Source: Nitratireductor aquimarinus (GTDB taxonomy: Bacteria > Pseudomonadota > Alphaproteobacteria > Rhizobiales > Rhizobiaceae). From it: a DNA stretch of 64,000 nt. This document shows, in pieces, positions 9,658 to 19,081 of this stretch. The notes under the pieces were generated by a model. The model did not search any database. It was not told the origin of the DNA and saw only the letters and a list, made by a program, of their open reading frames with translations. Location of the stretch: assembly GCF_046773475.1 (NCBI RefSeq), contig NZ_CP177240.1:434001-498000 (forward strand), in the 5' to 3' direction. A program made the translations under genes and the position numbers. Positions within the stretch are counted from its first letter, which is position 1, and every line of letters starts with the position of its first letter.

Positions 9658-12600
9658 CTAGTGCCCCGCCGGAGCGGGCTGTATTTGCTGGTCTGGATGA
9701 TCGTCTTCTTCCTGAACCAGCTGCGCCTTCGAAATGTAGGTGTAGAACATCGGAACCACGAACAGCGTGAACATGGTGCCGATGATCAGGCCGGTGAAGA
9801 TGACCAGACCCATCGAGTAACGCGCCGCGGCACCCGCACCATCCGCGAGGATGAGCGGCACGACGCCCAGCGCCATGGCGGCGGTGGTCATCAGGATCGG
9901 GCGCAGACGCACCTTGGCCGAGGCGATGATCGCCTCATGGCGCGACATTCCATGCTCTTCACGCTGCTGGTTGGCGAACTCCACCATCAGAATGCCGTGC
10001 TTGGTGATGAGGCCGATCAGCGTGATGAGGCCCACCTGCGTGTAGATGTTCAACGTCGAAAGGCCGAGGTTGAGCGGCAGGAGCGCGCCGAAGATCGACA
10101 GCGGTACGGTCATCAGGATGATGAGCGGATCGCGGAAGCTCTCAAACTGCGCCGCAAGCACCAGATAGATCACCACGATGGCGAGCGAGAAGGCGATCAC
10201 GATCGTGTTGCCCTGCTCCACCTCCAGCCGCGACTGGCCGGAATATTCGATGAAGAAGCCGTCCGGAATGGTGCTCCGGGCAATGTCTTCGATCACGGCC
10301 AGTCCGTCACCTGTCGAAACGCCCGGCACCGGAAGCGCCGAAATCGTCGCGGAGTTGAGCTGGTTGAACTGCTCGATGGCCGCAGCCGCCACATCGGTCG
10401 ACACGGTGATCACCGCCGAGAGCGGAACCATTTCGCCCGTTGCGCTGCGCACGAAGAAGTCGCCCAGACGCTCCGGGTTGTTCCGGTATTCCTGCGGCAC
10501 CTGCATGATGATGTCGTAGCTGTTGGAATCGCGGTCGAACTGCGCGACCGATCCGCTGCCGACAAGCAGGCTGAGCGTGCTGCCGATGTCGCTCACCGGA
10601 AGGTTGAGCGCGGCCGCGCGATCACGGTCCACCGTCACGACAACCTGCTGCGCATCGTAGGCGAGCGAGTTCTGCACGACGATGAAGCGGCCCGAAGCCT
10701 CGGCTTCCGCCTTGATCTTCTCGGCAACTTCGTAGACGCGGGACGAGTCGTCGGTCGACTGGATGACGAGCGAGATCGGCAGGCCACCACCCGCGCCGGG
10801 AAGCGAAGGCGGTGCGAAGACCAGAGCCTGAACGCCGGCGATGCCGGAAAGCCGCTGCTGGATATCCTGCTGGATTTCCTTCTGCGACCGTTCACGGTCG
10901 GCCCAGTCCTTGAACGCCCAGAGCGCGATGCCCGAATTGGTCTGTCCGCCAATGCCGACAATCGAGAAGTTGGCCTTGAGTTCGGGCAGATCCTTGGTCA
11001 GCTCACGCATCTGGTCGGTGTAGAGCGTGGTGTAATCGCTCGTCGCGTAAGGAGGCGCAGTGACCAGCGAGAACAGAGCGCCTTCATCTTCTTCCGGCGC
11101 AAGTTCGCTGGACGTGTTCATGAACATGAACCCGCTGAGCCCGACGAGAACCAGCACCACCAGAACGGTGATCGGGCGATAGTTGAGCGACCCCTTGACG
11201 ATCCTCTCATAGAAGTTCGCCAGCCGGTCAAACGTGCTGTCGACGATCTTCTGGAAGCGGCTGTGGTTGCCGCGCTTCAGAATGCGCGCCGACATCATCG
11301 GCGTGATCGTCAGCGCGACGATGCCCGAGATCACCACCGCACCCGCCAGCGTCATGGCGAATTCGCGGAACAGCGAGCCGGTCAGACCGCCGATGAAGGT
11401 GAGCGGTGCGAACACGGCTGCCAGCGTGATGGTCATGGCGATGACCGGGCCGGTGATCTCCTTCATGCCGACAAAGGCGGCGCGGCGGGGCGAAAGCCCC
11501 TCCTCGATGTGACGGTGGATGTTCTCCACCACGACGATGGCGTCATCCACCACCAGACCGATGGCCAGAACCATGGCCAGCAGCGACAGAAGGTTGATCG
11601 AGTAACCGAGCGCGAACAGCACGAAACACACGCCGATCAGCGAAAGCGGGATCGTGATGATCGGCATGAGAACGGAGCGGAACGAGCCGAGGAACAGAAG
11701 AACGATGACGATAACGATCAGCACCGCTTCCATGATCGTCTTGAACACTTCCTCGATGGACGCGCTGATGGAATCGGTCGCATCATAGAGGACTTCAATG
11801 GTCATGCCCTCGGGCAGGCTGTCCTGAATGGACGGCAGTTCGGTGAGCACCGCTGCCGACACGTCGAGCGGGTTTGCGCTCGGCGACGGGAAGACGCCGA
11901 TAAAGGTGCCCGGCTGCCCGTTGAAGTTCACGCGCGTGTCGGTGCTTTCGGCTGCCAGCTCCACATCCGCGACATCACGCAGGCGAACGACCTCGTCACC
12001 GACGGCCTTGAGCGGCATCGCGCCAAAGGCTTCCGGCGTCTGAAGCGTGGATTCCATCTGGATGGCGTAGGAGACGTAGTCATTCTCCGTCTTGCCGGGA
12101 GCGGCAAGGAAGTTCGACGCGCGAATGCCGGCCAGCACTTCAGCCGCCGTCAGCTTGCGCGCCGCAAGGCGCACGGGATCGATCCACACGCGCATCGAGT
12201 ATTCCGCCGCACCCATGACCTGAACCTCGGCGACGCCGGGGATCGTGGACATGCGCGGACGGATGACGCGTTCAATATATTCGGTGAGCTGCTCGCTCGT
12301 CATGTTCGGGTTCTGCATCGCCAGATACATGGTGGCGAACTGCATGCCCGTTCCCTTGACGATGGTCGGGTCCTTGGCGTCCGGCGGCAGATCGCTGCGC
12401 ACCTCCTGCACCTTGGACATGACCTCGGTCAGCGCGACGTCGGGATCCGATCCGAGGCGCATCTTCACGCTGATCGTGCTGGCGGACGGACGGCTCTGAG
12501 AGGTGACATAGTCAACATTCTCGGTCGTCGCGACCGCACGCGCGATCGGGGCCGTGATGAAGCCCTGAATCAGATCGGCGCTCGCGCCGGGATAAATCGT

Positions 12601-12744
12601 GGTGACGGTGATAACCGTCTCCTCAACCTCCGGGTACTGACGCACCTGGAGATTGAACAGGCCCTGGAAGCCAAGCAACAGGATCATGAGGCCGAGAACG
12701 GTCGAAAGGACCGGTCGGCGTATGAAGATGTCAGAAAAACTCAT
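9658..12744 (-). CDS. RND multidrug efflux transporter, inner-membrane pump (HAE1/AcrB type)
   Basis: 1028 residues, the normal size for a proton-driven tripartite efflux pump. It starts MSFSDIFIRRPVLSTVLGLM, has two repeated sets of membrane helices and two large periplasmic loops, and carries the proton-relay Asp pair in the fourth helix (AIGLVVDDAIVVVENI, near residue 400). The second-half motif FIGGLTGSLFREFAMTLAGAV and the C-terminal helix bundle are intact. It exports hydrophobic compounds from the inner membrane and periplasm together with the adaptor at 12741-13925; an outer-membrane channel is not encoded nearby and must come from elsewhere. Confidence 0.95.
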   Translation of the reverse strand: MSFSDIFIRRPVLSTVLGLMILLLGFQGLFNLQVRQYPEVEETVITVTTIYPGASADLIQGFITAPIARAVATTENVDYVTSQSRPSASTISVKMRLGSDPDVALTEVMSKVQEVRSDLPPDAKDPTIVKGTGMQFATMYLAMQNPNMTSEQLTEYIERVIRPRMSTIPGVAEVQVMGAAEYSMRVWIDPVRLAARKLTAAEVLAGIRASNFLAAPGKTENDYVSYAIQMESTLQTPEAFGAMPLKAVGDEVVRLRDVADVELAAESTDTRVNFNGQPGTFIGVFPSPSANPLDVSAAVLTELPSIQDSLPEGMTIEVLYDATDSISASIEEVFKTIMEAVLIVIVIVLLFLGSFRSVLMPIITIPLSLIGVCFVLFALGYSINLLSLLAMVLAIGLVVDDAIVVVENIHRHIEEGLSPRRAAFVGMKEITGPVIAMTITLAAVFAPLTFIGGLTGSLFREFAMTLAGAVVISGIVALTITPMMSARILKRGNHSRFQKIVDSTFDRLANFYERIVKGSLNYRPITVLVVLVLVGLSGFMFMNTSSELAPEEDEGALFSLVTAPPYATSDYTTLYTDQMRELTKDLPELKANFSIVGIGGQTNSGIALWAFKDWADRERSQKEIQQDIQQRLSGIAGVQALVFAPPSLPGAGGGLPISLVIQSTDDSSRVYEVAEKIKAEAEASGRFIVVQNSLAYDAQQVVVTVDRDRAAALNLPVSDIGSTLSLLVGSGSVAQFDRDSNSYDIIMQVPQEYRNNPERLGDFFVRSATGEMVPLSAVITVSTDVAAAAIEQFNQLNSATISALPVPGVSTGDGLAVIEDIARSTIPDGFFIEYSGQSRLEVEQGNTIVIAFSLAIVVIYLVLAAQFESFRDPLIILMTVPLSIFGALLPLNLGLSTLNIYTQVGLITLIGLITKHGILMVEFANQQREEHGMSRHEAIIASAKVRLRPILMTTAAMALGVVPLILADGAGAAARYSMGLVIFTGLIIGTMFTLFVVPMFYTYISKAQLVQEEDDHPDQQIQPAPAGH

Positions 12745-13925
12745 TTGTCCGCTGCCTCTTCAGCCTTGCTGTCTTCGGCGTTGGTGTCTTCGGTCGCGGC
12801 GTTCTGAGCGCCCGGGGTGCCAGGGGCGCCAGGGTTGATCTGGTTGTCGATCTTTACCGGCGTTCCGTTGGAGAGACGGTTCTGGCCTGCGGTCACGATG
12901 ATGTCGCCCGGCTCGACGCCGGAGCTGATCTCGATACGGTCGCCGGAGCGACGGCCAACCTTGACGAAGACCTGGCGGGTCTCCAGTTTCTCTTCATCGC
13001 CTTCCCCGGCGTCCTTCGGCTTGCGAACCGCGTACACGTAATCGCCGTAGAGGCTGGTGACGACGGCCGTCTGCGGCAGCGAAATGACGCCGTCTTCTTC
13101 CGGCAGGATCACGCCAACCTGAACGAACTGGCCGGGGGTGAGCTTGCCAGCGGTGTTGTCGATGCGGGCGCGCACCGAAACGAGGCGGCTCGACGGGTCA
13201 ACCTTGGGATCGATACCGGTGATCGTGCCTTCAAACACGTCATTGCCGGAGTTCAGCCACAGGCGAACCGGCTGACCGATCTTCAGAAGGCCAAGGCGCT
13301 GCTCTGGAACGGTGAAGTCGGCGCGCATGGTCTCGGTGTCCTGCAGCGTGGCGACAATCGTGCCCGGCGAAAGATACTGACCGCGATCAACGCGCGGGAT
13401 GCCGATCGTGCCGCTGAAAGGCGCGCGAAGCTGGCGCTGCTGCACCACGGCTTCTGCCTTCTCCACCTGTGCGGCGGATGCCTGGGCGGCGGCTTCGGCA
13501 TTGTCCAGCGAAGCGCCGGAGCTGACACCACGGCTGCGCAGTTCGCGGGCGCGGTCGAGCGCCTGCTTGTCGAGGGCGGCCTGCGTGCGCGAGGCGCTTA
13601 AGTCGGCCTGCTGCACATTGTCCTCGAGCTGCAGAAGGATCTGGTCCTTCTCCACCTGCTGGTTTGCCTCGAAGAGAATGTCGGTGACGATGCCCGTGGT
13701 CTCCACGGTCAGGTCTACACCCTGATTGGCATTAACCGTGCCAATGGCTTCAATGCTGGGCGTCCATCTCGCCTCTTCCGCTTCGACGGTGGAAACCGTC
13801 ACGGTGGGAACGGGCATGTTCGCGAAGAACTGCTCGATCGCCTGATCTCGGAACATGTTGAAGCCGACTATTCCGCCTGCGAGAACCGCAAGCAGGACAA
13901 TGGCAATAAGAAGACGCTTGATCAT
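12741..13925 (-). CDS. RND efflux periplasmic adaptor (membrane fusion protein)
   Basis: 394 residues. N-terminal membrane anchor (LLIAIVLLAVLAGGIVGFNMF), lipoyl half-motif (GIVTDILFEANQQVEKDQILLQLED), a coiled-coil hairpin rich in Gln/Ala (about residues 105-165), second lipoyl half (RQLRAPFSGTIGIPRVDRGQYLSPG) and beta-barrel domain. The last 40 residues are an acidic low-complexity tail. It bridges the pump to an outer-membrane channel. The stop overlaps the pump start in an ATGA arrangement. Expression is probably controlled by the TetR regulator encoded divergently at 14100. Confidence 0.93.
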   Translation of the reverse strand: MIKRLLIAIVLLAVLAGGIVGFNMFRDQAIEQFFANMPVPTVTVSTVEAEEARWTPSIEAIGTVNANQGVDLTVETTGIVTDILFEANQQVEKDQILLQLEDNVQQADLSASRTQAALDKQALDRARELRSRGVSSGASLDNAEAAAQASAAQVEKAEAVVQQRQLRAPFSGTIGIPRVDRGQYLSPGTIVATLQDTETMRADFTVPEQRLGLLKIGQPVRLWLNSGNDVFEGTITGIDPKVDPSSRLVSVRARIDNTAGKLTPGQFVQVGVILPEEDGVISLPQTAVVTSLYGDYVYAVRKPKDAGEGDEEKLETRQVFVKVGRRSGDRIEISSGVEPGDIIVTAGQNRLSNGTPVKIDNQINPGAPGTPGAQNAATEDTNAEDSKAEEAADK

Positions 13926-14059
13926 GTCGTCGGCCCCCGAAGGCGTATCTGAAAAATAATGGTTCGCTTACATAAGAATGGCGGAGATAGCGACGTTGCT
14001 GTTCACCCACAAGTGGGGATGGTCACGATCCTGGCTTGCAAACTGCGGCGCATTTACTG

Positions 14060-14075
14060 TACCGTCTGGACGGTA
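14060..14075. promoter_or_regulatory. TetR-type operator TACCGTC-TG-GACGGTA
   Basis: Perfect inverted repeat with 7-base arms and a 2-base centre, 25 bases upstream of the TetR GTG start and 135 bases upstream of the adaptor start. Size and spacing fit a TetR dimer site that would control both divergent units. Confidence 0.75.
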
Positions 14076-14099
14076 TTGTCAAGACACAGGATAATTGTT

Positions 14100-14660
14100 G
14101 TGGCCAGAACAGGCTCAGGGGCGCGGGAGAAGATCCTGGCGGCGGCGGCGGAGATTGTCCGTGAGGCCGGCGCCGGGAACATGTCGCTCGACGCGGTCGC
14201 AGCGCGGGCAGGCGTTTCCAAGGGCGGCCTGCTCTATCATTTTTCCAGCAAGGCGAAGCTGTTCGAAGCCATGGTGGAAGAGTTCGTTTCCGAAGAATAT
14301 GAGCGCTTTCAGGAGCGCCAGAAGCATCACGAAGGCGGCGCCAATGGCGGCGTCCATGCCTATCTCGATCTCTTTGTCGATGACCGCAAGAAGTGCCAGC
14401 CGCCGCCCTCCGGCCTGCTGGCCGCCCTTGCCGAGAACCCGGATTTTCTAAAACCGGTTCAGGCCTATGAGCGTGAGATTCTGGACCAGATGCGAGCCAC
14501 GGCAAGCGACCCCGCGCTGGCCGTCATCACCCTTCTCGTCGTGCATGGCGTGCGGGCGATGGAGCTGCTTTCCATCAACGTGGTGAACAATCAGGAAATT
14601 TCCGAAACGGTCGCCGCCCTGCGCGGCATGCTCGACGGCCAGACGCCACAGCCAGCCTGA
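14100..14660 (+). CDS. TetR family transcriptional regulator of the efflux operon
   Basis: 186 residues from GTG at 14100. An in-frame ATG at 13959 would start inside the operator region and add a non-homologous tail, so the GTG is preferred. The N-terminal TetR helix-turn-helix is clear: REKILAAAAEIVREAGAGNMSLDAVAARAGVSKGGLLYHF (residues about 9-48, LLYHFSSKAKLFEAMVEEF). The C-terminal ligand domain is helical and not classifiable by eye. Divergent from the adaptor and pump genes, which it probably represses until a pump substrate binds. Confidence 0.9.
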   Translation: MARTGSGAREKILAAAAEIVREAGAGNMSLDAVAARAGVSKGGLLYHFSSKAKLFEAMVEEFVSEEYERFQERQKHHEGGANGGVHAYLDLFVDDRKKCQPPPSGLLAALAENPDFLKPVQAYEREILDQMRATASDPALAVITLLVVHGVRAMELLSINVVNNQEISETVAALRGMLDGQTPQPA

Positions 14661-14676
14661 GTCGTTTTCAGTTTCG

Positions 14677-15729
14677 TCAGGCGCTTTGCCGCGCTCCCAC
14701 TGCCGCGCGCGTGCCATGGCTGCGGTCTGCAAACCGTGGGATCGGCTCCTGCAAATGCTGTAAAGCGCTGACCGGTTCGCCGGCGATGCGCCGGACAAGA
14801 AGCCGCCCCAGCAATTCGCCCGCCTCTGCAATGTCCTCATAGACGGCATCCACGCGTGGACGCACCTCGTCATAGAGCTGCGAGGTCTGCTTGACGACGA
14901 GGTCGAAGTCCTCGCCCACCTTCAGCCCCCGGTCGCTCAACGCCGCCATGATGGAGAGCGCCGAGACCTCGCCCGCGCACACCACACCGTCAGGCGGAGC
15001 GGGCTGTTCAAGCCGCCAGCCCAGCCACGCGTAGAGATCGGCCGCACTGCTGTCGAGATTGATCTCGGCGGGCAGCTCCCATTCGACACCGTTTTCGGCA
15101 GCGGCGGCAAGAAAGCCGTCGCGCAGATATCGGTGAAAGGTGAAGCGCTGCGGCGGCAGGATCAGCGCGAGGCGTCGCCTGCCCTTCGCGACAAGACGCT
15201 CCACCGCCATGCGGGCAAAGCCCGCATTGTCGTAATCGACGAAGGCGTGCTCGATCCCAAGATCGGTGCGCCCATGGGAGACGAACGGAAAATCGTTTTC
15301 GACCAGCAGCTTTACGCGCGGGTCATCCGGTTCGGTACGCGAGAAGACGACGCCATCCGCCGTGCGGTTGCGCAGGATGTATTCGATCGGATCGAGCGTG
15401 GGCGCTTCGGCGAAATGCGGCGTGATCACCAGATGATACTGCGTATCGCGCAGGGCACGTGTGAGACCGCTGATCATGGAAGTGGAGAAGCCAAGCAGCT
15501 CGTCATGAGGGTCGAGCACGAAGCTGATGACATTGGTGCGGCCCGTGCGCAGATGGCGTGCCGCACGGTCTGGCTGATAGCCGATCTCGCGCGCCACGCG
15601 CTGAACGCGCTGGCGCGTCTCAAGCGCGATCTGCGGCGCGTCGAGCAGCGCCCGCGAAACCGTGGTGACGGCAAGCCCGGTAATCTCTGCGATGGTGCGC
15701 AGCGTCGGTCGGTCGGATCGGCGCGCCAT
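14677..15729 (-). CDS. LacI family transcriptional regulator of the sugar ABC transporter
   Basis: 350 residues. N-terminal LacI helix-turn-helix and hinge (TLRTIAEITGLAVTTVSRALLDAP...RQRVQRVAREIGYQPDRAARHLRTGRTN), then a periplasmic-binding-protein-like sensor domain with FVLDPHDELLGF and the LPPQRFTFHRYLRDGF segment. Its length and divergent position relative to a CUT1 sugar transporter resemble AglR of rhizobia. It probably binds the palindrome at 15919-15934 and is released by the imported sugar. Converges tail-to-tail with the TetR gene. Confidence 0.92.
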   Translation of the reverse strand: MARRSDRPTLRTIAEITGLAVTTVSRALLDAPQIALETRQRVQRVAREIGYQPDRAARHLRTGRTNVISFVLDPHDELLGFSTSMISGLTRALRDTQYHLVITPHFAEAPTLDPIEYILRNRTADGVVFSRTEPDDPRVKLLVENDFPFVSHGRTDLGIEHAFVDYDNAGFARMAVERLVAKGRRRLALILPPQRFTFHRYLRDGFLAAAAENGVEWELPAEINLDSSAADLYAWLGWRLEQPAPPDGVVCAGEVSALSIMAALSDRGLKVGEDFDLVVKQTSQLYDEVRPRVDAVYEDIAEAGELLGRLLVRRIAGEPVSALQHLQEPIPRFADRSHGTRAAVGARQSA

Positions 15730-15903
15730 GTCAGGCTCCGCCGGCAGACGTCATCCAGCCCCCGGACGCGTCTGAATTTCTGATTTTGTTCATTTCAATC
15801 GATATAAATCGGATCATTTGCGCTCGAGGCGCGACCTGCCTGTTGTGATTTCGTTTTGAGTTTCAACGTTCTACCTCCTTCCGCCAATCAGACAAGAAAC
15901 TGA

Positions 15904-15934
15904 TTGACCTTCCCCGGATTTATAACGTTATAAA
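15904..15934 (+). promoter_or_regulatory. Promoter with overlapping LacI-type operator TTTATAACGTTATAAA
   Basis: A perfect 16-base palindrome with the central CG typical of LacI operators lies at 15919-15934. A possible -35 TTGACC (15904-15909) stands 17-18 bases from a -10 within the palindrome (TTATAA), so repressor binding would block RNA polymerase. The binding-protein start follows at 15980. Confidence 0.7.
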
Positions 15935-15979
15935 TATATAGATCGCAGAGGAGCAAGCGATCCCATTGGGAGGAGTATC

Positions 15980-17233
15980 ATGATCATTCGCAAATTCGCC
16001 GCGCTTGCGGCGGGAGCAGCCGTTCTTTCCCTCACCGCTGGCAGTGCCATGGCCGAAGACAATGTCGAGGTTCTGCACTGGTGGACTTCGGGTGGCGAGG
16101 CAGCCGCGTTGAACGTGCTCAAGGAAGATCTGGAATCCAAGGGCGTGACCTGGCAGGACATGCCGGTGGCCGGCGGCGGCGGTGAAGCCGCGATGACCGC
16201 CCTGCGCGCCCGCGTGACCGCCGGCAACGCGCCGACTGCCGTGCAGATGCTCGGGTTCGACATTCTCGACTGGGCCGAACAGGGCGTGGTCGGCAATCTC
16301 AACGACGTCGCCGAAGAAGAGGGCTGGGCCGAAGTGGTTCCCGCCGCCCTTCAGAATTTCTCCAAATATGATGGCAACTGGATTGCCTCGCCGGTCAACG
16401 TCCATTCAACCAACTGGGTTTGGATCAACAAGGCCGCGCTCGATGCTGCCGGCGGCAAGGCCCCGGAAACCTGGGAAGAGCTCGTGGCCGTGCTCGACAA
16501 GATGAAGGAGAACGGCATCACCCCGCTCGCCCATGGCGGTCAGCCCTGGCAGGACGCCACGGTGTTCGAGGCGGTGGTGCTTTCTCTGGGCAACGACTTC
16601 TACAAGTCTGCCCTCAACGATCTTGATCCCGAGGCGCTTGGCTCCGACAAGATGAAGGAAGCCTTCGACCGCATGGCCACGCTGCGCACCTATGTGGACG
16701 ACAATTTCTCCGGTCGCGACTGGAACCTGGCCTCCGCCATGGTGATCGAGGGCACCGGCGGCATGCAGATGATGGGCGACTGGGCCAAGGGCGAATTCCT
16801 CAAGGCCGGCAAGAAGCCGGGCGAGGACTTCGTCTGCATCCGCTTCCCCGGCACGCAGGGTTCCGTGACCTTCAACTCCGACCAGTTCGTCATGTTCCAG
16901 GTGGGTGAAGACAAGCAGAAGGCCCAGAAGATGATGGCGTCTTCCGTCATGAACCCGGAATTCCAGTCCGCCTTCAATGTGGTGAAGGGCTCGGTTCCCG
17001 CACGCACCGACGTGCCCAACGAGGCCTTTGACGATTGCGGCAAGAAGGGCATGGCCGATCTTGCGGAAGCCAATGCCAGCGGTTCGCTGTTCGGCTCCAT
17101 GGCCCATGGTCATGGCGCGCCGGCTGCGGTGAAGAACGCGGTAAACGATGTGGTCACGCAGCACTTCAACGGTGACCTCACATCGGAAGAAGCAGTCGAA
17201 GAGCTTCAGAACGCCGTCGCTGCCGCACAGTAA
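15980..17233 (+). CDS. gtsA: Sugar ABC transporter substrate-binding protein (glucose/mannose type, CUT1)
   Basis: 417 residues with signal peptide (cleaved near SAMA-EDN) and a GGGAGGAG ribosome-binding site. The mature start VEVLHWWTSGGEAAALNVLKEDL and the segments MPVAGGGGEAAMTALRARV, SPVNVHSTNWVWINKAAL and MQMMGDWAKGEF match the glucose/mannose binding proteins of pseudomonads and rhizobia. It delivers a hexose or short sugar to the permeases at 17325-19078. The symbol is by resemblance; the true ligand needs binding data. Confidence 0.85.
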   Translation: MIIRKFAALAAGAAVLSLTAGSAMAEDNVEVLHWWTSGGEAAALNVLKEDLESKGVTWQDMPVAGGGGEAAMTALRARVTAGNAPTAVQMLGFDILDWAEQGVVGNLNDVAEEEGWAEVVPAALQNFSKYDGNWIASPVNVHSTNWVWINKAALDAAGGKAPETWEELVAVLDKMKENGITPLAHGGQPWQDATVFEAVVLSLGNDFYKSALNDLDPEALGSDKMKEAFDRMATLRTYVDDNFSGRDWNLASAMVIEGTGGMQMMGDWAKGEFLKAGKKPGEDFVCIRFPGTQGSVTFNSDQFVMFQVGEDKQKAQKMMASSVMNPEFQSAFNVVKGSVPARTDVPNEAFDDCGKKGMADLAEANASGSLFGSMAHGHGAPAAVKNAVNDVVTQHFNGDLTSEEAVEELQNAVAAAQ

Positions 17234-17324
17234 AACAGGCCAGTGCAACGCATCGTCAGGCGGGGTCTTCGCTCCGCCTGGCTGATCCGGCTGCCGCGCC
17301 GCACCGTTCAACGGGAAGCCCCGC

Positions 17325-18203
17325 ATGAACCGCAATCGCCTGCAGGAGATCATTCCGCGCCTGGTGCTCAGTCCGAGCATGGCGCTGATCCTGATCTTCG
17401 TCTACGCCTTCATTCTCTACACCTTCTACCTGTCGATGACCGACTCGCGCATGCTGCCGTCCTACGGCTTTGTCGGTTTCGAAAACTACGAGAAATTATG
17501 GAACTTACGCCACTGGTGGCGGGCGCTCACCAATCTGGCGATCTTCGGCACTCTTTATATAGTGATCTGCTCGGTGCTCGGTCTGTTCCTGGCGATCCTG
17601 CTCGACCAGAAAATCCGCGGCGAAGGCTTCCTGCGTCCCATATATCTCTATCCGATGGCGCTCTCCTTCATCGTCACCGGCACGGCCTGGAAATGGTTTC
17701 TCGATCCGGGCATCGGTCTTGAGAACACCATGCATCAATGGGGCTGGGCGAGTTTCGAGTTCGCCTGGATCAAGGACCGGACACTGGCCATCTACACGGT
17801 GGTGATCGCCGCTGTCTGGCAATCCTCCGGTTTTGTCATGGCCATGTTCCTTGCGGGCCTGCGCGGTGTCGACAGCGAGATCATCAAGGCCGCTCAGATG
17901 GACGGCGCGTCGAACGTCACCATCTATCGCCGCATCATCATCCCCATGATGCGCCCCGTCTTTCTTTCCGCCTTCGTGGTGCTCGCGCATCTGGCGATCA
18001 AGTCCTACGATCTGGTCGTGGCGCTCACAGGCGGCGGCCCCGGTCAGGCGACCGAACTGCCGGCAACCTTCATGTATTCCTACACCTTCACCCGCAACCA
18101 GATGGGCATTGGCGCATCGTCGGCCATCATCATGCTGGTGATGATCTTCTCGATCATCATTCCCTATCTCTATTCCGAGCTGAAACCGGGGAGGCAAAGA
18201 TGA
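17325..18203 (+). CDS. gtsB: Sugar ABC transporter permease (GtsB-like)
   Basis: 292 residues, six predicted membrane helices and the MalF-type EAA loop EIIKAAQMDGASNVTIYRRIIIPMMRPVF. GGGPGQATELPATFMY near the C-terminus is typical of the CUT1 MalF-like subunit. It pairs with the product of 18200-19078; the two genes overlap in an ATGA (18200-18203). The 91-base gap after the binding-protein gene has no evident strong terminator. Confidence 0.92.
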   Translation: MNRNRLQEIIPRLVLSPSMALILIFVYAFILYTFYLSMTDSRMLPSYGFVGFENYEKLWNLRHWWRALTNLAIFGTLYIVICSVLGLFLAILLDQKIRGEGFLRPIYLYPMALSFIVTGTAWKWFLDPGIGLENTMHQWGWASFEFAWIKDRTLAIYTVVIAAVWQSSGFVMAMFLAGLRGVDSEIIKAAQMDGASNVTIYRRIIIPMMRPVFLSAFVVLAHLAIKSYDLVVALTGGGPGQATELPATFMYSYTFTRNQMGIGASSAIIMLVMIFSIIIPYLYSELKPGRQR

Positions 18204-19078
18204 GCGCCGGGAAAACCGTTGGCGTCAGCGGCAACAGGCTTGCCCGCGCCCTGCTTTACTCCGTGCTGATCGTCTTCGCGGTCTATTATCTCCTGCCGCT
18301 CTACGTGATGCTGGTCAATTCGGTGAAGCCGCTGGACGAGATCCGTCAGGGCAACATGCTTGCGCTGCCGGACGTCTTTACGCTCGAGCCATGGGCCAGA
18401 GCCTGGTCGAGCGCGCAGATTGGGGTGCAGCCGACCGGGCTGAAACCCTATTTCTTCAACTCCATCCTGATGGTCGTTCCGGCAGTGGCCATCTCCACCG
18501 TTCTGGGCGCGCTCAACGGTTATGTGCTCACCAAATGGCGCTTCCGGGGTGACGACATCGTCTTCGGGCTCATCCTTCTGTCCTGCTTCATCCCGTTCCA
18601 GATCGCGCTCATTCCCGCAGCGCGCATTCTGGGCATGCTGGGCATTGCCGGCACGACGCAGGGGCTGGTTCTCATCCACGTGGTCTACGGGCTGGGCTTC
18701 ACCACGCTCTTCTTCCGCAACTACTACGCCGCCTTCCCCACCGAGCTGGTACGCGCGGCGCAGATCGACGGCGCTGGCTTCTTCCAGATCTTCCGGCGCA
18801 TTCTCCTGCCGTCCTCCGCGCCGATCATCGTCGTCACGGTGATCTGGCAGTTCACGAACATCTGGAACGACTTCCTGTTTGGCGTGTCGTTTGGCGATTT
18901 CGACTCCCAGCCGATGACGGTGGCGCTCAACAATCTGGTGTCCTCGTCGGGCGGCGTGAAGGAGTACAACGTCCATTTCGCCGGCGCGATCCTCGCCGCA
19001 CTCCCCACGCTCGTCGTCTACATTGTCTCCGGACGCTATTTCGTGCGCGGCCTCATGGCCGGCGCCGTCAAAGGATAA
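18200..19078 (+). CDS. gtsC: Sugar ABC transporter permease (GtsC-like)
   Basis: 292 residues from ATG at 18200, which follows GGGGAGG and overlaps the previous stop; longer in-frame extensions upstream run through the gtsB gene and are spurious. MalG-type features: YVMLVNSVKPLDEIRQGNMLALP near the N-terminus, EAA loop ELVRAAQIDGAGFFQIFRRILLPSSAPII, and the terminal YFVRGLMAGAVKG. Channel partner of GtsB. Confidence 0.92.
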   Translation: MSAGKTVGVSGNRLARALLYSVLIVFAVYYLLPLYVMLVNSVKPLDEIRQGNMLALPDVFTLEPWARAWSSAQIGVQPTGLKPYFFNSILMVVPAVAISTVLGALNGYVLTKWRFRGDDIVFGLILLSCFIPFQIALIPAARILGMLGIAGTTQGLVLIHVVYGLGFTTLFFRNYYAAFPTELVRAAQIDGAGFFQIFRRILLPSSAPIIVVTVIWQFTNIWNDFLFGVSFGDFDSQPMTVALNNLVSSSGGVKEYNVHFAGAILAALPTLVVYIVSGRYFVRGLMAGAVKG

Positions 19079-19081
19079 GCC

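Noticed and set aside
9454..12807. 1117-codon open frame opposite the RND pump gene
   Set aside because: Composition rich in Arg, His, Asp and Gln with no domains; the opposite strand encodes a full AcrB-type pump with intact motifs.
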